Below are positions 50,251 to 62,559 of a stretch of 64,000 bases of DNA, in pieces. The notes under the pieces are model-generated. The model was not told where the DNA came from, searched no databases, and saw only the letters and a program-made list of their open reading frames with translations. Source of the DNA: Delphinapterus leucas (lineage: Eukaryota > Chordata > Mammalia > Artiodactyla > Monodontidae); the NCBI RefSeq assembly GCF_002288925.2, contig NW_022098067.1, positions 1,446,707 through 1,510,706 of the forward strand. The letters run 5' to 3'. How positions within the stretch are numbered: position 1 is the stretch's first letter; every line of letters starts with the position of its first letter. The position numbers and the translations under genes are program-made.

Positions 50251-51558
50251 AGAAATATGCAGTTTTTAAAAACAGCCACAGAAATATGAAGTCAGCTCAG
50301 GGTCAGACAGGCATTTATCTGGCTCTGTTTGTGGACAGTTTGCCCACAGGCTGAAAGCAAACACAGCTGGGGATAAAATAGCATTATAGGTAATGAATAT
50401 TTTCAATAATAATCTATTCTATTAAAGTCTACAATATGAATGGGAATTTCCATGTTCAGAAAGGGTATCTCCAGATAACCCTTACTTGCCGTCAGTCACC
50501 TTGAGCCCATCCCAGAGGGCAGGTGGTATATCACAAGCTAATAAGTGAATAACCTACTTATTCCTCTCCCAACGCAAGGTTGCACACATTTATTCATCGA
50601 GTTCCTGCACTGGATGTGCAAAAGAATCCTTCTCCTGTCCCTTTATAGTGGAGCTGGGGACACTTGTCTTTTGAATCTTGTTGCCAGGCCAGTATTCCAA
50701 ACATTTGGGATGATTAGTTGTACCACCTGTTCCTGGATCTCACAGAGGACGGCTGTTCATTTTTATCCTAGGTGATTATGCTGTATGTGAGTAGATGAGC
50801 CATGAACTGTTCATTGCTCAGAGGTCGTATTCTACCATTTCTTAAAACAAAACATATGCAGTTACTTGGGGTTTTTAAAAAGTATTCAATCAAAACAATC
50901 TTTAACTTACCAAGGATGACTTATTTTGGAAAACTTTTAAAAGATTTCCCTAATTTTGAAAATCTTCTACTGTTTGCTCAAAAATTAAAGAAATATCTCT
51001 CCTTATTATATTTGTGCTTCTTGACTGAATTAATGCTTAAAGGTGTTTCTTTTGAAATGCAAAAGAAACACAGAGGGATTTGTCATGATTCATAAAACAA
51101 TAACGAGCAAATACACTACAACATTTATTCCTTCAGTGAATTCTTCATTTCATGACACTCTGCTCAGTTCATGACCCACTGAGGGAAATTCAAATAATGC
51201 TAAACTTGGAGCCCTGTGCCCTAGGATCACTCTATGGGTGAGATCCTTTAAAACAAGGATTTTTGACATTCCAATACATGAATTTCTGGCATGCAGTCCA
51301 AGCAATATATGTGGAAATGATACATCGATGTCCTAGTGTTCATAGGAATAGAATAAAGCAAGTATTGAAAACTCAGGTTCAATCAAACTCTGTGATCCAA
51401 CCAAACCTTTACAAGTATATTTCATTATATGCTCATCATCAAACCAGCTCTTTTACAAGTATTAAGGGAAAAGCCTTGGTTGGATGCCAGCTTTTATTGG
51501 CAACAACACGTAACACAAGGATATCAAGAATTCAAGGATCAATAATTAACAAGAATCA

Positions 51559-51789
51559 CCAAATGTAAAATAGATAGCTAGTGGGAAGCAGCCGCATAGC
51601 ACAGGGAGATCAGTTCGGTGCTTTGTGACCACCTAGAGGGGTGGGATAGGGAGGGTGGGAGGGAGGGAGACGCAAGAGGGAGGGGATATGGGGATATATG
51701 TATACATATAGCTAATTCACTTTGTTATACAGCAGAAACTAACATAACAATGTAAAGCAATTATACTCCAATAAAGGTGTTAAAATCAT
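51559..51789 (+). mobile_element. L1 3' end fragment, sense
   Basis: It contains gcatagcacagggagatcag, gtgctttgtgaccacctaga and ttatactccaataaaggtgt, that is, the 3' UTR of a cetartiodactyl L1. Possible imperfect flanking repeats, aataattaacaagaatca and aataattaagaatca. It pairs as an inverted repeat with 52095-52295. Confidence 0.88.
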
Positions 51790-52094
51790 AATAATTAAGA
51801 ATCAAAGAGCATCTTTCAAAGTTAGAGAATTTGCCTGTGAAATTTAATAACATATATACTTAGAGTTATAAGAAGCTGTGAGCATGAGTCATCTGTTATT
51901 GGAAATATAATTTATATAAAATAAATATACCTTTAGTAACACATATCTCTCAGAGATAAGACATACTTGAAGATTTCCACTGATTTAAGAGTTAATTTTA
52001 CCACTTTTTCATTTATCATTAGTAACAATAAAGTATGTATAATGTTTTAATTTAAAACTTCTAGGATTCATCAACTAATCATCCATGTATTCTT

Positions 52095-52295
52095 TTTTTC
52101 TAACATCTTTATTGGAGTATAATTGCTTTACAATGGCGTGTTAGTTTCTGCTTTATAACAAAGTGAATCAGTTATATGTATACATATGTTGCCATATCTC
52201 TTCCCTCTTGTGTCTCCCTCCCTCCCACCCTCCCTATCCCACCCCTCTAGGTGGTCACAAAGCACCGAGCTGATCTCCCTGTGCTATGCGGCTGC
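52095..52295 (-). mobile_element. L1 3' end fragment, antisense, with 14-bp target-site duplication
   Basis: It begins taacatctttattggagtat and ends tccctgtgctatgcggctgc. Perfect flanks, atccatgtattctt, at 52081-52094 and 52296-52309. Same L1 3' UTR segment as 51559-51789 but in opposite orientation. Confidence 0.92.
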
Positions 52296-52919
52296 ATCCA
52301 TGTATTCTTGATGCTAATGTCAAGATATTTTTTAAAAGTTCACTTTTCTTCTTATAAGATAAAAAACTTTTTATAGTTTCTGATTTCTTCAGACGAAATT
52401 TAGTCTGGGAAGTTGCTCTCAATAGGATAAGCAAAAATTAGAGCAAACACCAGTCCAACGGTAAATAAGAAAGTTCCTCTGACAAGCAGAGAATAGGTCA
52501 TGAGAGTTGTCTTGAGAACTAAAGAAGTTCTGGAGGTGTGTTTTCAAATAGAAAAAGGGTGAACAACCTGCAATTATTGCTTATGTACTATGACTTGAGG
52601 AAAACGTAAGGATCTAAGAGAGGAGAAACAGAAGATGAAGAAGGTGGTTAAAGCCTGTGTTTGCCAAACAAGGACGTCTTGGCAAAGGGCTGCACAGAAA
52701 ATTGTAAATTGCAAGATACAACCTTGCTAATAGCTTTCACTGTGCTTGGTACACACAGATGATAAATGAACATTTAATTTACATCTAGAAAAGTACTGCC
52801 ATAGGTCTCTCTGCAATGTGTTGCTGAAAAGCTCGTACAGATTTAAATTTTGTGAATAGCTCTTGTAAACACAATAAAGTTGTTTAATATTAAGAAAACC
52901 CTATGATTAATTGTTTTGT

Positions 52920-53145
52920 AGCAACAGCTGCTTTTTATGGAGCCTAGATTATGTGACCAGCACTATAGGAAACCCTTTACATACGTTATCCCACTCATCA
53001 TTTCTGTAGCTTTAAGAGATGAGAAAGTAGGGAGACAAGGTACTTAAGGAATCTGCCCATGAAATCAAGCCTGGTTATTAAGAGGCTCCACGGATACCTG
53101 AATTTGAGGCTGATTCTTCATGCTCTTTCACCTCTGCTGAACTAT
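52920..53145 (+). mobile_element. MIR SINE relic
   Basis: Forward MIR: ttatggagcctagattatgt, ctttacatacgttatcccac, gatgagaaagtagggagaca and tcttcatgctctttcac. Confidence 0.65.
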
Positions 53146-53990
53146 TCCTACTTTCATTTATAAAGAATCCTTTTATAAGATAAACAAATACACTTGATTT
53201 GTGCTAAGTACAGGTTTTCATACATTCCTTAAATGCATTTCAAAAAGAACATTTGGTTTGGTTCACCAGTAGCCTGAAGATTATTAAAGATTGTGCTTTT
53301 GATAGTGCTAAGCTAATCTTAAAGATTATTTTCACTACCAAGCGAAAATGGATGGCTGAGGAAATTACTTTGCTACCTCAGGAAAATTACAAGTTTGAAA
53401 TGAAGAAAAGAAATACTGACCTGAATTATTCGTATTTTCATTTCCTTGCACTTAGCACAATGCCTGGTACACAGTGAGCACACTTTGTTTTTTGTTTTGT
53501 TTTAGTTTTTGTTGAGGGAGGAAGTACTGTTTCAAACTTAAAATTTGAGAAACCATTTGACTTTGATTGGATGACTCTGTGCTGAAATTCACACTCCTAC
53601 GAACTACTAAACTTCTCTGTACTTTAATGGTGTTATATAAATGGATTATCCTCATCTTGGCCAAAAGCTAGTTACATTATTAAGACAAATATTAAGGAAA
53701 ATGGGAATTACAAACACTATGAAGATTAAGGCCATATCACAAAAATCCTTTAGCTAAAAGCATTTCCTCTATGAACTCAAATTATTGCATTGCTAATTAA
53801 AACTCCTAAGATTTTACTTTAAGGAGAAAATACCATTTAAAGTTCAATAGTCAACACAGCTTGTCATACTACCAGGAAAAAAGAGCACTGGTGAAACATT
53901 ATTCAGCAAGTGACAGGTTTATAAAGGGGGACACCTTATAAAAGAATCAGGGCAAGACATGCATAAAACATTCAAAAAGCTGTTCATTCT

Positions 53991-54193
53991 TGGGCTTCCC
54001 TGGTGGCGCAGTGGTTGAGAGTCTGCCTGCCGATACAGGGGACACAGGTTCGTACCCCGGTCCGGGATCCCACGTCCCGTGGAGTGGCTGGGCCCGTGAG
54101 CCATGGCTGTTGAGCCTGCGCGTCTGGAGCCTGTGCTCCGTAACGGGAGAGGCCACAACAGTGAGAGGCCCGAGTACCGCACAAAACAAACAA
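53991..54193 (+). mobile_element. CHR-2 SINE with perfect 17-bp target-site duplication
   Basis: It opens tgggcttccctggtggcgca, carries box-B ggttcgtaccccgg, and ends gtgagaggcccgagtaccgc with an (AAAC)n tail. Perfect flanks, aaaaagctgttcattct, at 53974-53990 and 54194-54210. A short deletion after ccggtccgggatcccac distinguishes it from the other copies here. Several CpG sites are kept, which suggests a rather young copy. Confidence 0.95.
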
Positions 54194-55849
54194 AAAAAGC
54201 TGTTCATTCTCTTTAAAAAATAAATATTGCCTAGGGAGGTGACTTTGTGTTCTTGGTGACACATTTTTTCCTGTACACATTAATCCTTATCCTTACACTC
54301 GACCAGTATGCTTTCACTGGTGCTGCAACGCATCATAATTATCATTTGGCACTATAGGCTACACTGAATGTGAAATATTTAATACACATGTTTTTATCAT
54401 AGAACTAAGTAAATGAAATAACAGTTAATTCAAAGGACAACCTTTTTCTTGACCTGACTGTAAGGGGGTTTCCACACTCATTTATGTGGTTAAACTGGAG
54501 AATTGGTTACTGTAAAGTTTGAAACAAAGGGGTAGTACTCATCCCCCTGCAAATTACACTTCACAAAGGTGAGATTAGCACATTCTTGACCTTGCAGTTC
54601 CTCTTTCCACTCCCCACTCAACTAGCAACTAATCAAAGCAGTTTGCAGGTTTCAGATCTCTAAAGCAGGCTTGCTGTCTGCATTATGAGCTGACCACCAA
54701 ACACACAGGTCGTGAGCTTCATCCTGTTAAGGCTGGTAAAGCTTCACCCAGGGAAAAACTCAACACTCTGGCCAGACTCTGGTTAAAGCCAGTGAAGGAG
54801 GCCTCCTAGGAACAGATGTGCAACTCAGCCCATATAACTTCATCATCACTCCTGAATAAACAGCTCAAAGTCTTCTCCCACTGGTTGGGAAAATCATTTT
54901 GAACAGGACAAAAGGTGTTTAGACGAGAGATCTTGCAATCTGAATCCTATCAGTTTGTATTCATGGGATTTTACAATTCCTTTTTACTTTTGGTTATCAT
55001 CAGTTAACTTTTGCTTGTCATTACATTAGCAGTATTCATCAGCAGTTCCAGTGAGTGAAAACACTAGGCTTTGCACAGCAAAATTTTAATCCCAGATTGG
55101 CTCTCCTTTGCTTCCTGCTATACCTTTTTGTATTATCACATGCTATGTACTTTAAGAATTCACTGCTGCATTCATCTAAGCCAAATATAATTACAAAGGT
55201 ATTTTTGCTGCCAAAGAAAAAAATACAATGCATTCCAAAGTCAAAGGGAAAATACTCTAGGGCTTGGGTAAACTACTGCTTCTTCTCTACTGGATTGGGA
55301 AAAGTGAGAGCTGACTAAATTGTTGCCCAGGTTCAAGGATTAGCTGAGATATTCCCTGCATATGGGTTTTTTTTAGGAATACTTCATGTCTCACACTTAA
55401 ACCTTGTACCTATTTCTTATTCTCAGCAGCACAATTTTAGAGTTGGAAGGGATCTTACAGATCACTAGGTTCAAAGTTCTATTCTCTAAGATTTTTGAAT
55501 GGCCAGAGTGTATGACCCACTGGGCTGGTCACTGGGTAACGCATAGATGCATAAGATGTAAAACTGTCCTTGAGGAATTTACCATCTAGATTAATTCTAA
55601 TTCCCCACTCTTGTCATTCCCTTTCACATCAGCAACTTTTAGTTCCATAATGGCTTATCATTATGTGAAATTATCTTGTTCATTTATTTTTGTACTTGTT
55701 TCCAACCTTGTGTGTCTCCATTAGAATATAAGCCCTGGGGGGTAGGATGTTTTCTAATGTTCTCACTGCTCAACCTCCAGCATTTACAACGGGGTGTGTT
55801 AACTAACATGCTTTCAATGAATACTGGTTAAATGAAAGAATAAATAGAC

Positions 55850-55960
55850 ATTGGATTACTGTGAGGATCAAACGAGATGATTCATGTAAAGCCCTAGCAC
55901 ACTGGCTGCTACACAGTTAGTTGAGTGTTAGTTAATAAATATCTGTGGAATGAATAAATG
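55850..55960 (-). mobile_element. MIR SINE fragment
   Basis: Reverse MIR end: gattactgtgaggatcaaac, gatgattcatgtaaagccct and tagttaataaatatctgtgg. Confidence 0.65.
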
Positions 55961-56567
55961 AATAACACAAGATCTCTAGAAACAAATGTCTCAGAAGAAG
56001 TGGTCTGGAGTTGACCCCTGGATGATAATCAGGGCTTCTGATAGTAACGGGAGTAGGCAGGTGGAAAAAAGGGCATGAACAAAGACATAGAGTGGCATGA
56101 TCTTGGACCTATGAGTTTGCCCTGTGCCCAAAGTAGCAGGCAGGAAGTGAGGCTGAAAAAGGAGTAGGACAAATCAGGGGGTCTTAAATGTCAGGCTTGG
56201 CTTTCTCTTTTTCTTTCTTTTCTTTTTTTTTTTTTTGGGTGGGTAGGGCATTTAACCATTCATTCAACAGGTATTTGTGGACTTCCATTATTAGTGACTA
56301 CATGACTCAAGTTGCTGTAGATACAGAAATGGAAAAAGCATCAAGGTCACTGCTCTCAGAGAGCTTTCAATCTGACCATCCTGTGCCTACACACAAGTAA
56401 ATCAAGCCCCTAAAAGGTCAAGTGTCAGCCTCATCAGCAGATCTGATGCCTGGAGCCTAGGTCTCTGGACACATTGTAGTGCACTGCATTAACTCATAGG
56501 AAGCTGGTTACTAATAAAGCCACATCTCCCTTGCTCCTGCTCACATGCATCCCCTTCTGTGTGTACC

Positions 56568-56589
56568 AAAAAAAAAAAAAAAAAAAAAA
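56568..56589. repeat. A22 homopolymer
   Basis: Twenty-two A residues follow ctgtgtgtacc. An AATAAA lies 51 bp upstream at 56512-56517. Confidence 0.95.
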
Positions 56590-57234
56590 GTTCTATCATC
56601 TTGAATTCAGTGATCTTAAGCAACATAATGGAGTTCCTAGAAAATAAATAATAAACAGAAGATAGCTATTCTGAGAGATGAGAATAGTGGAGAAAATTGA
56701 AGATAAATTCAGTGCTGTTGGTTTGAAAGAAAACTATCTGGAATGTCAGTGATCTTCTAAGGCAACCTTAGACTTAGGAGATATTCCTTATTTTGGTAAT
56801 CAAAACCCTAAAATGATAATAGCATTCTCCACTCAAATACAATTTAGTTCTATTTTATCCCTCAGCAGGATGCAAAATTACATTTCTTCTTCAAAGAAGT
56901 TAGAATGTTTGCCTGATGAGAAGATTCAATAGATGAGAATCCCTTAAGTATTTTACCATGACCCCTGAGGCTGGTCAGCAGGGATTGATTTGGTGGGATT
57001 ACTAAAAGCTATGTCTAAACCCAGCAGGGATCATAGAGACAGAAGCTAGAACACAAATGGGCATGGATGGCTTTCATCAGAGGATCTCTAAGTGCCAACA
57101 AAATAAAAGCAAACCACTTGTCTTTAAATGAAGAGCAGGGAGGTTGAGAAACTCCTTTGCTATTCACCTTGCTGAATAAGGATTGCAACATTTTTAGTTG
57201 GTAGAAGAGATTTGATAATCAGTGTGTTAAAGCA

Positions 57235-57415
57235 TTTTTTAAAATGTTGCTTTGGAGACAGAGCACTCAGAATCAAATTCTATATGGAACATTGACTGTG
57301 TGACTTTGGGCAAGGTAAACTCTCTGTGCTTGAGCTTCCTGACTTGTAAAATGGGAAAAATACCTTTTCCCCCCACACAGGGTTAGGTGAGGATTAAATT
57401 AGATGACTCATGTGA
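57235..57415 (-). mobile_element. MIR SINE relic
   Basis: Reverse MIR: ttgactgtgtgactttgggc, cttcctgacttgtaaaatgg and ggtgaggattaaattagatg. Confidence 0.75.
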
Positions 57416-57519
57416 AACTAACTGGCACAGGTGGATGCTTACTGCATACTTTCTGAAACTAGTGCAGTCTTTCCAATATATTATCTTTCTGCAGGAAAGA
57501 TGGCTATATAAGACCTCTG

Positions 57520-57745
57520 CAAAGATGGGAATCACCTGTTACAAATTCTGGAGTCTGACTGAATTGGATCCCAACTCCACCACTTACGAGCTAGAGTCCT
57601 TGCACCAACTACTAAGTTTCTCTGTGCCTCGATATTCTTATCTTAAAACAGAGATTATAGTAATTCCTATCTCAAAGGGATGCTCTGAGGATTAAATACA
57701 TCACTATATGTAAAGTAATATAAGTGGCTGACATATAGAAGAAAA
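57520..57745 (-). mobile_element. MIR SINE relic
   Basis: A second reverse MIR close by: ctccaccacttacgagctag, tttctctgtgcctcgatatt and gctctgaggattaaatacat. Confidence 0.75.
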
Positions 57746-57802
57746 TCTTTATCCTTCACATATTTTTTCCCTTGGAAGAAATGTTGATTGGTCTATCCAA
57801 TT

Positions 57803-57850
57803 TACAATGGCCTAACATACTAAATGTACAATGGCCTAACATCTAAAATG
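57803..57850. repeat. 24-bp tandem duplication
   Basis: Two copies, 57803-57826 and 57827-57850, of a unit starting tacaatggcctaacat; the last third differs slightly (actaaatg against ctaaaatg). Confidence 0.85.
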
Positions 57851-58539
57851 TACGTTAGAATTTTGAAATTTTCAGAAAGCTTAACATCTCATCTCATTTC
57901 ACCCTCCCCATCTCCATGTGAGCTGAGTACAGATACAAAGAGAAGCTTTTCTGATTTCCTGCCTGGTCATTTCTACCACCACTCGGCATTTTCCTCGTGT
58001 TAGGATACACTCCTCCAGGCCCATAACTGCATCCACTAGCCTCCCTACAAAGGTAGTTCTGCCCCATCCCCCAGAAAATTACTGAGTGCTTACTATGTGC
58101 TAGATACTGTTCTGGACATACTCCAGGGAATACAGAGTAAATAAACAAACATGGTCAATTTGGCCATATGGGGAACAGATGAGACAGGAACAGATGCATG
58201 TAAAAGTACTTTGCCAGCTGTAAATTACTACACATATGTAAAGGACTGTTATTTATGTATTCTTCAAAATATCAAACAAAAATTTTGAAAGGGTGAGAAC
58301 TTGCTTCAGAAATATCAATAGTTGAAGGAATTTAAATATAAAACCTTTATATGCATATGTAAACTACTGATTCATGCAGGAGTTCAGGCCATTCTTGGAC
58401 TGGGTCATCTCTGAACCAGTCTCTTATCTCCTGGTAAAATATTTCTGCATCTAAATGAATTATTGTCATTTCTAACTCATAAATTAAAATTTGTAATTTT
58501 GGAGCTGGAAGAAGCTTTACAAATCATTGATCAGTGCTT

Positions 58540-58915
58540 TCAGTTTCCAGGCACTGTGCTGTCCCTCTCCACCGGGTCTGTCTTCTCAGGGCTTCTCCTG
58601 GGTGCCCTCCTTGTGGGAGGAGTGTACTTCCTGTCCCCCTAAGGCAGGCTTGGCCATGTGACTTCCTTTGACCAAAGGAATGTGAGGAGAAGCTTTAAAA
58701 CACATCATGTGGTTCTACCATTGCTCTTTTCCCTCTGCTGCATGTCCCACATGGGGCTGATCCTTCAGGCCTGGAGCCTTAAGTGGAACACAGCTGTAGG
58801 TGATGAGCAGCTGATGTGTAGCCTGACTGAAAAGTCAAGCTTCTTTTTGTAAGCCACTGAAATTTGGGGGTTGTTTGTTACTGCAGCATAATTTAGCAAA
58901 CTATGACTATTTCAG
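58540..58915 (+). mobile_element. MLT1-type LTR (ERVL-MaLR)
   Basis: LTR landmarks: cttggccatgtgacttcctt, gaccaaaggaatgtgaggag, tgtaagccactgaaatttgg and the end gttactgcagcataatttag. It is an old non-coding LTR without internal retroviral sequence. Confidence 0.75.
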
Positions 58916-59175
58916 GAATCAATGGCCAGAACTATTACTTTCCAATGGGAAGACACCTAAACTGATGAGAAAGCCACAACTAGGTTCCATGTCTCCTGAC
59001 TTCTAGTCCAGATTTTTTCTATGCTAGCACATGCTTGAAGAAAAGCTAGTCCTTCTCTAAATAGTTCTTCAGACCTCCAGAGTGATTTCTAGCTGCACAT
59101 TTTTTTCTTCCCCAAACCCAGTAGTGTCAGTCCATGAACACTGCCTTACTCTGTAGTAGTCCTCTCCCAGTTTCT

Positions 59176-59405
59176 GTTCAGCTTTACCCCCGGTCGATCA
59201 GTGTTGAAGAAAGATGATGAAAAGCTTGTTGTTTTCAGAGGCAGCTGAAGGTATTGGAGGGATCAATGGCTGTGCTGTATGAGATACACAGGGAGCAGGT
59301 GGAGGTAGCGGTACTCCTGGTACAGGGTGGGAGTGAGGTACCCATCTACCGTGAGCCCAAGTGCTACTGCAAGATATATCCCAGTCTTTGTGCTCTGATC
59401 CCATG
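59176..59405 (+). pseudogene. Short coding-like stretch, possible decayed retrocopy
   Basis: On the plus strand an open frame runs from about 59241 to a TGA after LCALIP, with protein-like composition (AVLYEIHREQVEVAVLLVQG). An upstream piece in another frame (KSLLFSEAAEGIGGINGC) would join it after one frameshift. I do not recognise the family. The minus strand also stays open for 68 codons, so this may be nothing more than unusual composition. Confidence 0.2.
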
Positions 59406-61679
59406 ATTGCGGCAGTACAGTGTATACTTCTTATGACATTTCAGCCAATAGTATCTCAGGTAATATTTACTTTTATATTTTAAAAAGGTAGAAATTGTCC
59501 CGAGGGTGGTGGAATGGGGAGGGGTTAATTCCATACTAGATGTATTTGAAAAACACTAATTCTTCTTCCATATTTGATCAACAACATAAGTGTAAGTTCC
59601 TTCAAGGAAAAAAATATTGGCATTTAAAATAATTCCTCTGTACAGGGAAACTTTACATAAAACAATACACACACCTTGATACACAGACACAGGACTACAT
59701 TCACTCTGCTCTCTCTGCATCCGACATGTGAGAAGTCAGGAAACTTTGTACAATTTAGGATGTCTCTTTAACAATCATCTTTTGAATAATCTTTTGAAGA
59801 TGTAATAAACACATCTTACATTACCACATAATCTTTCATTTTACATAAAATATTAAGTTAGGGAGGATATTACGGGTCATTTAGTTCATAGTCTACCAAA
59901 TGCAACCATTGTTTGTAATCATCAAAAGCTGTAGCCAGTGGTCTTTATTTCTAGTTATGGAAGCTCTATTTTAAAATAAATCCAACCGTTGTAAAATTCC
60001 CCCTTGATTTTATTTGAATTGGATGCAAGGTTTTGCACAATATTGTGTATACTGCTATTTAATGGGATGTTTATGGGTAGAAATAATACAATTAAAATTC
60101 AAAGCTTTTGTCTACATGCAGAAAAGAACCCAGTGCCCATGGGGTGGGGGGAGGGTGGGTTGGGTAGAGTTAATGTTCCAGCTCACACCATCTATCATGT
60201 TCAAATGCTGACCATAGTAGTCTCAACCCTAATGTGAAATTCATTGACCTTCAGAGGTCTTTGGTGAACTCCTGTCATTCTGACTGACAGCTTTAGAGGA
60301 GGCTTCCTCAATAATAGGAACATCTGTACTGAGCAGAATGGAAAACCCTGACACTTCAACAGCTTCTTGATATCTAGGCTGGGAGAAGGAAAAGCCTCCC
60401 GGCCTCTCTCCCAGCAGACTGGATAGGAAATAGTGGCAGCATGCATGGCTGGTCGCAGACTCTCTTTCATAGAACCTGATTCAGCAAGTTGACAGTACTG
60501 AGTGCTTCTGCCTTTAGTACTTAGCTATTCTCAAAGGGAACAAGAAAAAGGAGGGGACTTTTTTCATATTTCCTTATGATATGAAGAGAGAACTGTGCAA
60601 TAACATTTAATATATAAAAGCCAAAGACAATTTGGGTCAGGCAAAAACCATCCAATTAGAATCATTTTATTCTCAGCTATGTCTAGGATGCTTCCTACAG
60701 AGTATGGAGGGTAGAATGGGGGTGGGGAAAAAAGGAAGAAGACTGCTCAGAGCAAAATGAGTTTGAATTTAACCAGTGTCAAATAAAGCTGCATTAAGGA
60801 AGCTAGATATGTGCTTGACTGCTTTCTATGGCTCCCTTCATTTTTGGTCATCCTCAGTGGGGCTTGTCAACCTCTACAGTTACTCGTCAGCCAATGTATA
60901 TACTAGATTTCCTCAGGATAAATAAGAGAAAAACATCCCTAACTGTCTTGTGTTAAGTGGAAGATACTATCCTTTCAAGAGCAACAATAAGCAAAAAAAG
61001 CCACACACTTTTATAGAAGATAAGAATATAAGTTAACAAGAATCTTTTCTCTGAAGAGAGCACTGCATTATCTTCTGCCAACTTCTTAGTTTACTGATGG
61101 GATAGAAAGCTGATGATTTACTGTACACAGTAAAGAATATTGCTTTTGGGAGCTGTGTTAGCCTGCACTCCATATTCTCTTCAAAAATAAACAGGAAACT
61201 TTAAATTGGATTTCTGACATTGGTTGAATGGTTTTAGTCTAAAAACTATTGAGTAGATTAATTTTAAAATGGAGTACCATAAACACAACATCACTTCTGA
61301 TAGACTACCATTTTGCGATGTCTTTTAGAACCAGGCATCATTGTGGACAAACAACCCTTACACCTTCGAAGCCCTCACTGACCACTCTCTCCTGTTCTCC
61401 CCTGAAGATAGTACTTCCCTCAGGCCTGGCTAATGAGAGCTCTCACTCTGAAACCCTGCTAGGCTGGGGCACATGGCTGTGGGCTGCCTTTCATCTGGCT
61501 CCATTCTGAAACTTCCAGACCATTGATATTTTTAATACAATATATTCGTATGGGTCCAAGTCTAACAGAAAAGGGATGCCACCCAGAGGCAATCAACATT
61601 ATGTTTCTTACATATTCTTTTAAAGACATGGTAGGCATATATAAGTAAACTTATAATCACCTCCTCTGAAACACAACCA

Positions 61680-62180
61680 CTCACCTATTATTCCCTGCTT
61701 GCTCTCTACATATTGCTGCTTCCATTAAAGTTCTGGTCACTTCCCCATATTTACTAAGGACCACAGCATCTGTGTTCTGGTGTTTCTCTCTACTTCGTTA
61801 CCATCATCCTGGATGATGTCAGTGTCCATGCAGATAGCATAGAGGAAATACCCTTCACTCTCAAATCTACTGTCCCTTCTAATATACCCTCACTTCAGCC
61901 ACTCCCTCTTCATCTGAAATCTGAAATGCACAGTGCACTCTGCGGCCATGCCTTCCATATACTTGCAAGCCCCTGTATTACTTGCTGCTATCTCTCTCTC
62001 TTCATTCACTTAATACTTCCATGTTCCTCTAAGTTATCAGGCTCCTATTGATCTTAGAGACCTCATAATACATCACTTCAAGTCCTCTCTTATCAATACT
62101 CCCTTACCACCTAGCTGTCCTTGGGTACCCACCCTGAAAAAGCCCTTCTCTAGAGCGATCCAATCATTCTTCACCTGGAT
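61680..62180 (+). mobile_element. Ancient LINE-like sequence (L3/CR1 or L2)
   Basis: Phrases such as ggatgatgtcagtgtccatg and gaccacagcatctgtgttct resemble old CR1/L3-type LINE relics, but divergence is too great to be firm. The next 380 bp up to 62560 could not be assigned. Confidence 0.3.
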
Positions 62181-62559
62181 ACCTGCTTGAGAAAAATTAC
62201 AAACCCACCACACTATGTTGTCTTTCTTTCTCATGTATCTTTAACCTTTTCTCTACTTGCCTGTCCTATATAACCTATAAAAAATGTTTGAGTCTCTTTA
62301 TCAGTTAAAGAGCTATTTCCTTCATCTAACCTTTCTGGGTATCGTTTCTTTAAATCTGTGTCCCTTTACACTTAAACTTGTTGAAATAGTAGTTTACCCT
62401 TTTTGTTTACTGCAAATTTGATTCACTCTTCATCTCATGGCAGCCTGATTCTTGCTCCGTCACTCACTCTGATAAAAAGACTCTTATTAATATTTTTAAA
62501 AGCTTCTGAGTTCTCAGTGCACCCTTTCTAGCCTTTACTTGACTTGGTTTTAACGGTAA

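Noticed and set aside
53991..54065. tRNA-like head of a SINE considered as a tRNA gene
   Set aside because: The box A and B remnants belong to a tRNA-Glu-derived CHR SINE; no complete cloverleaf.
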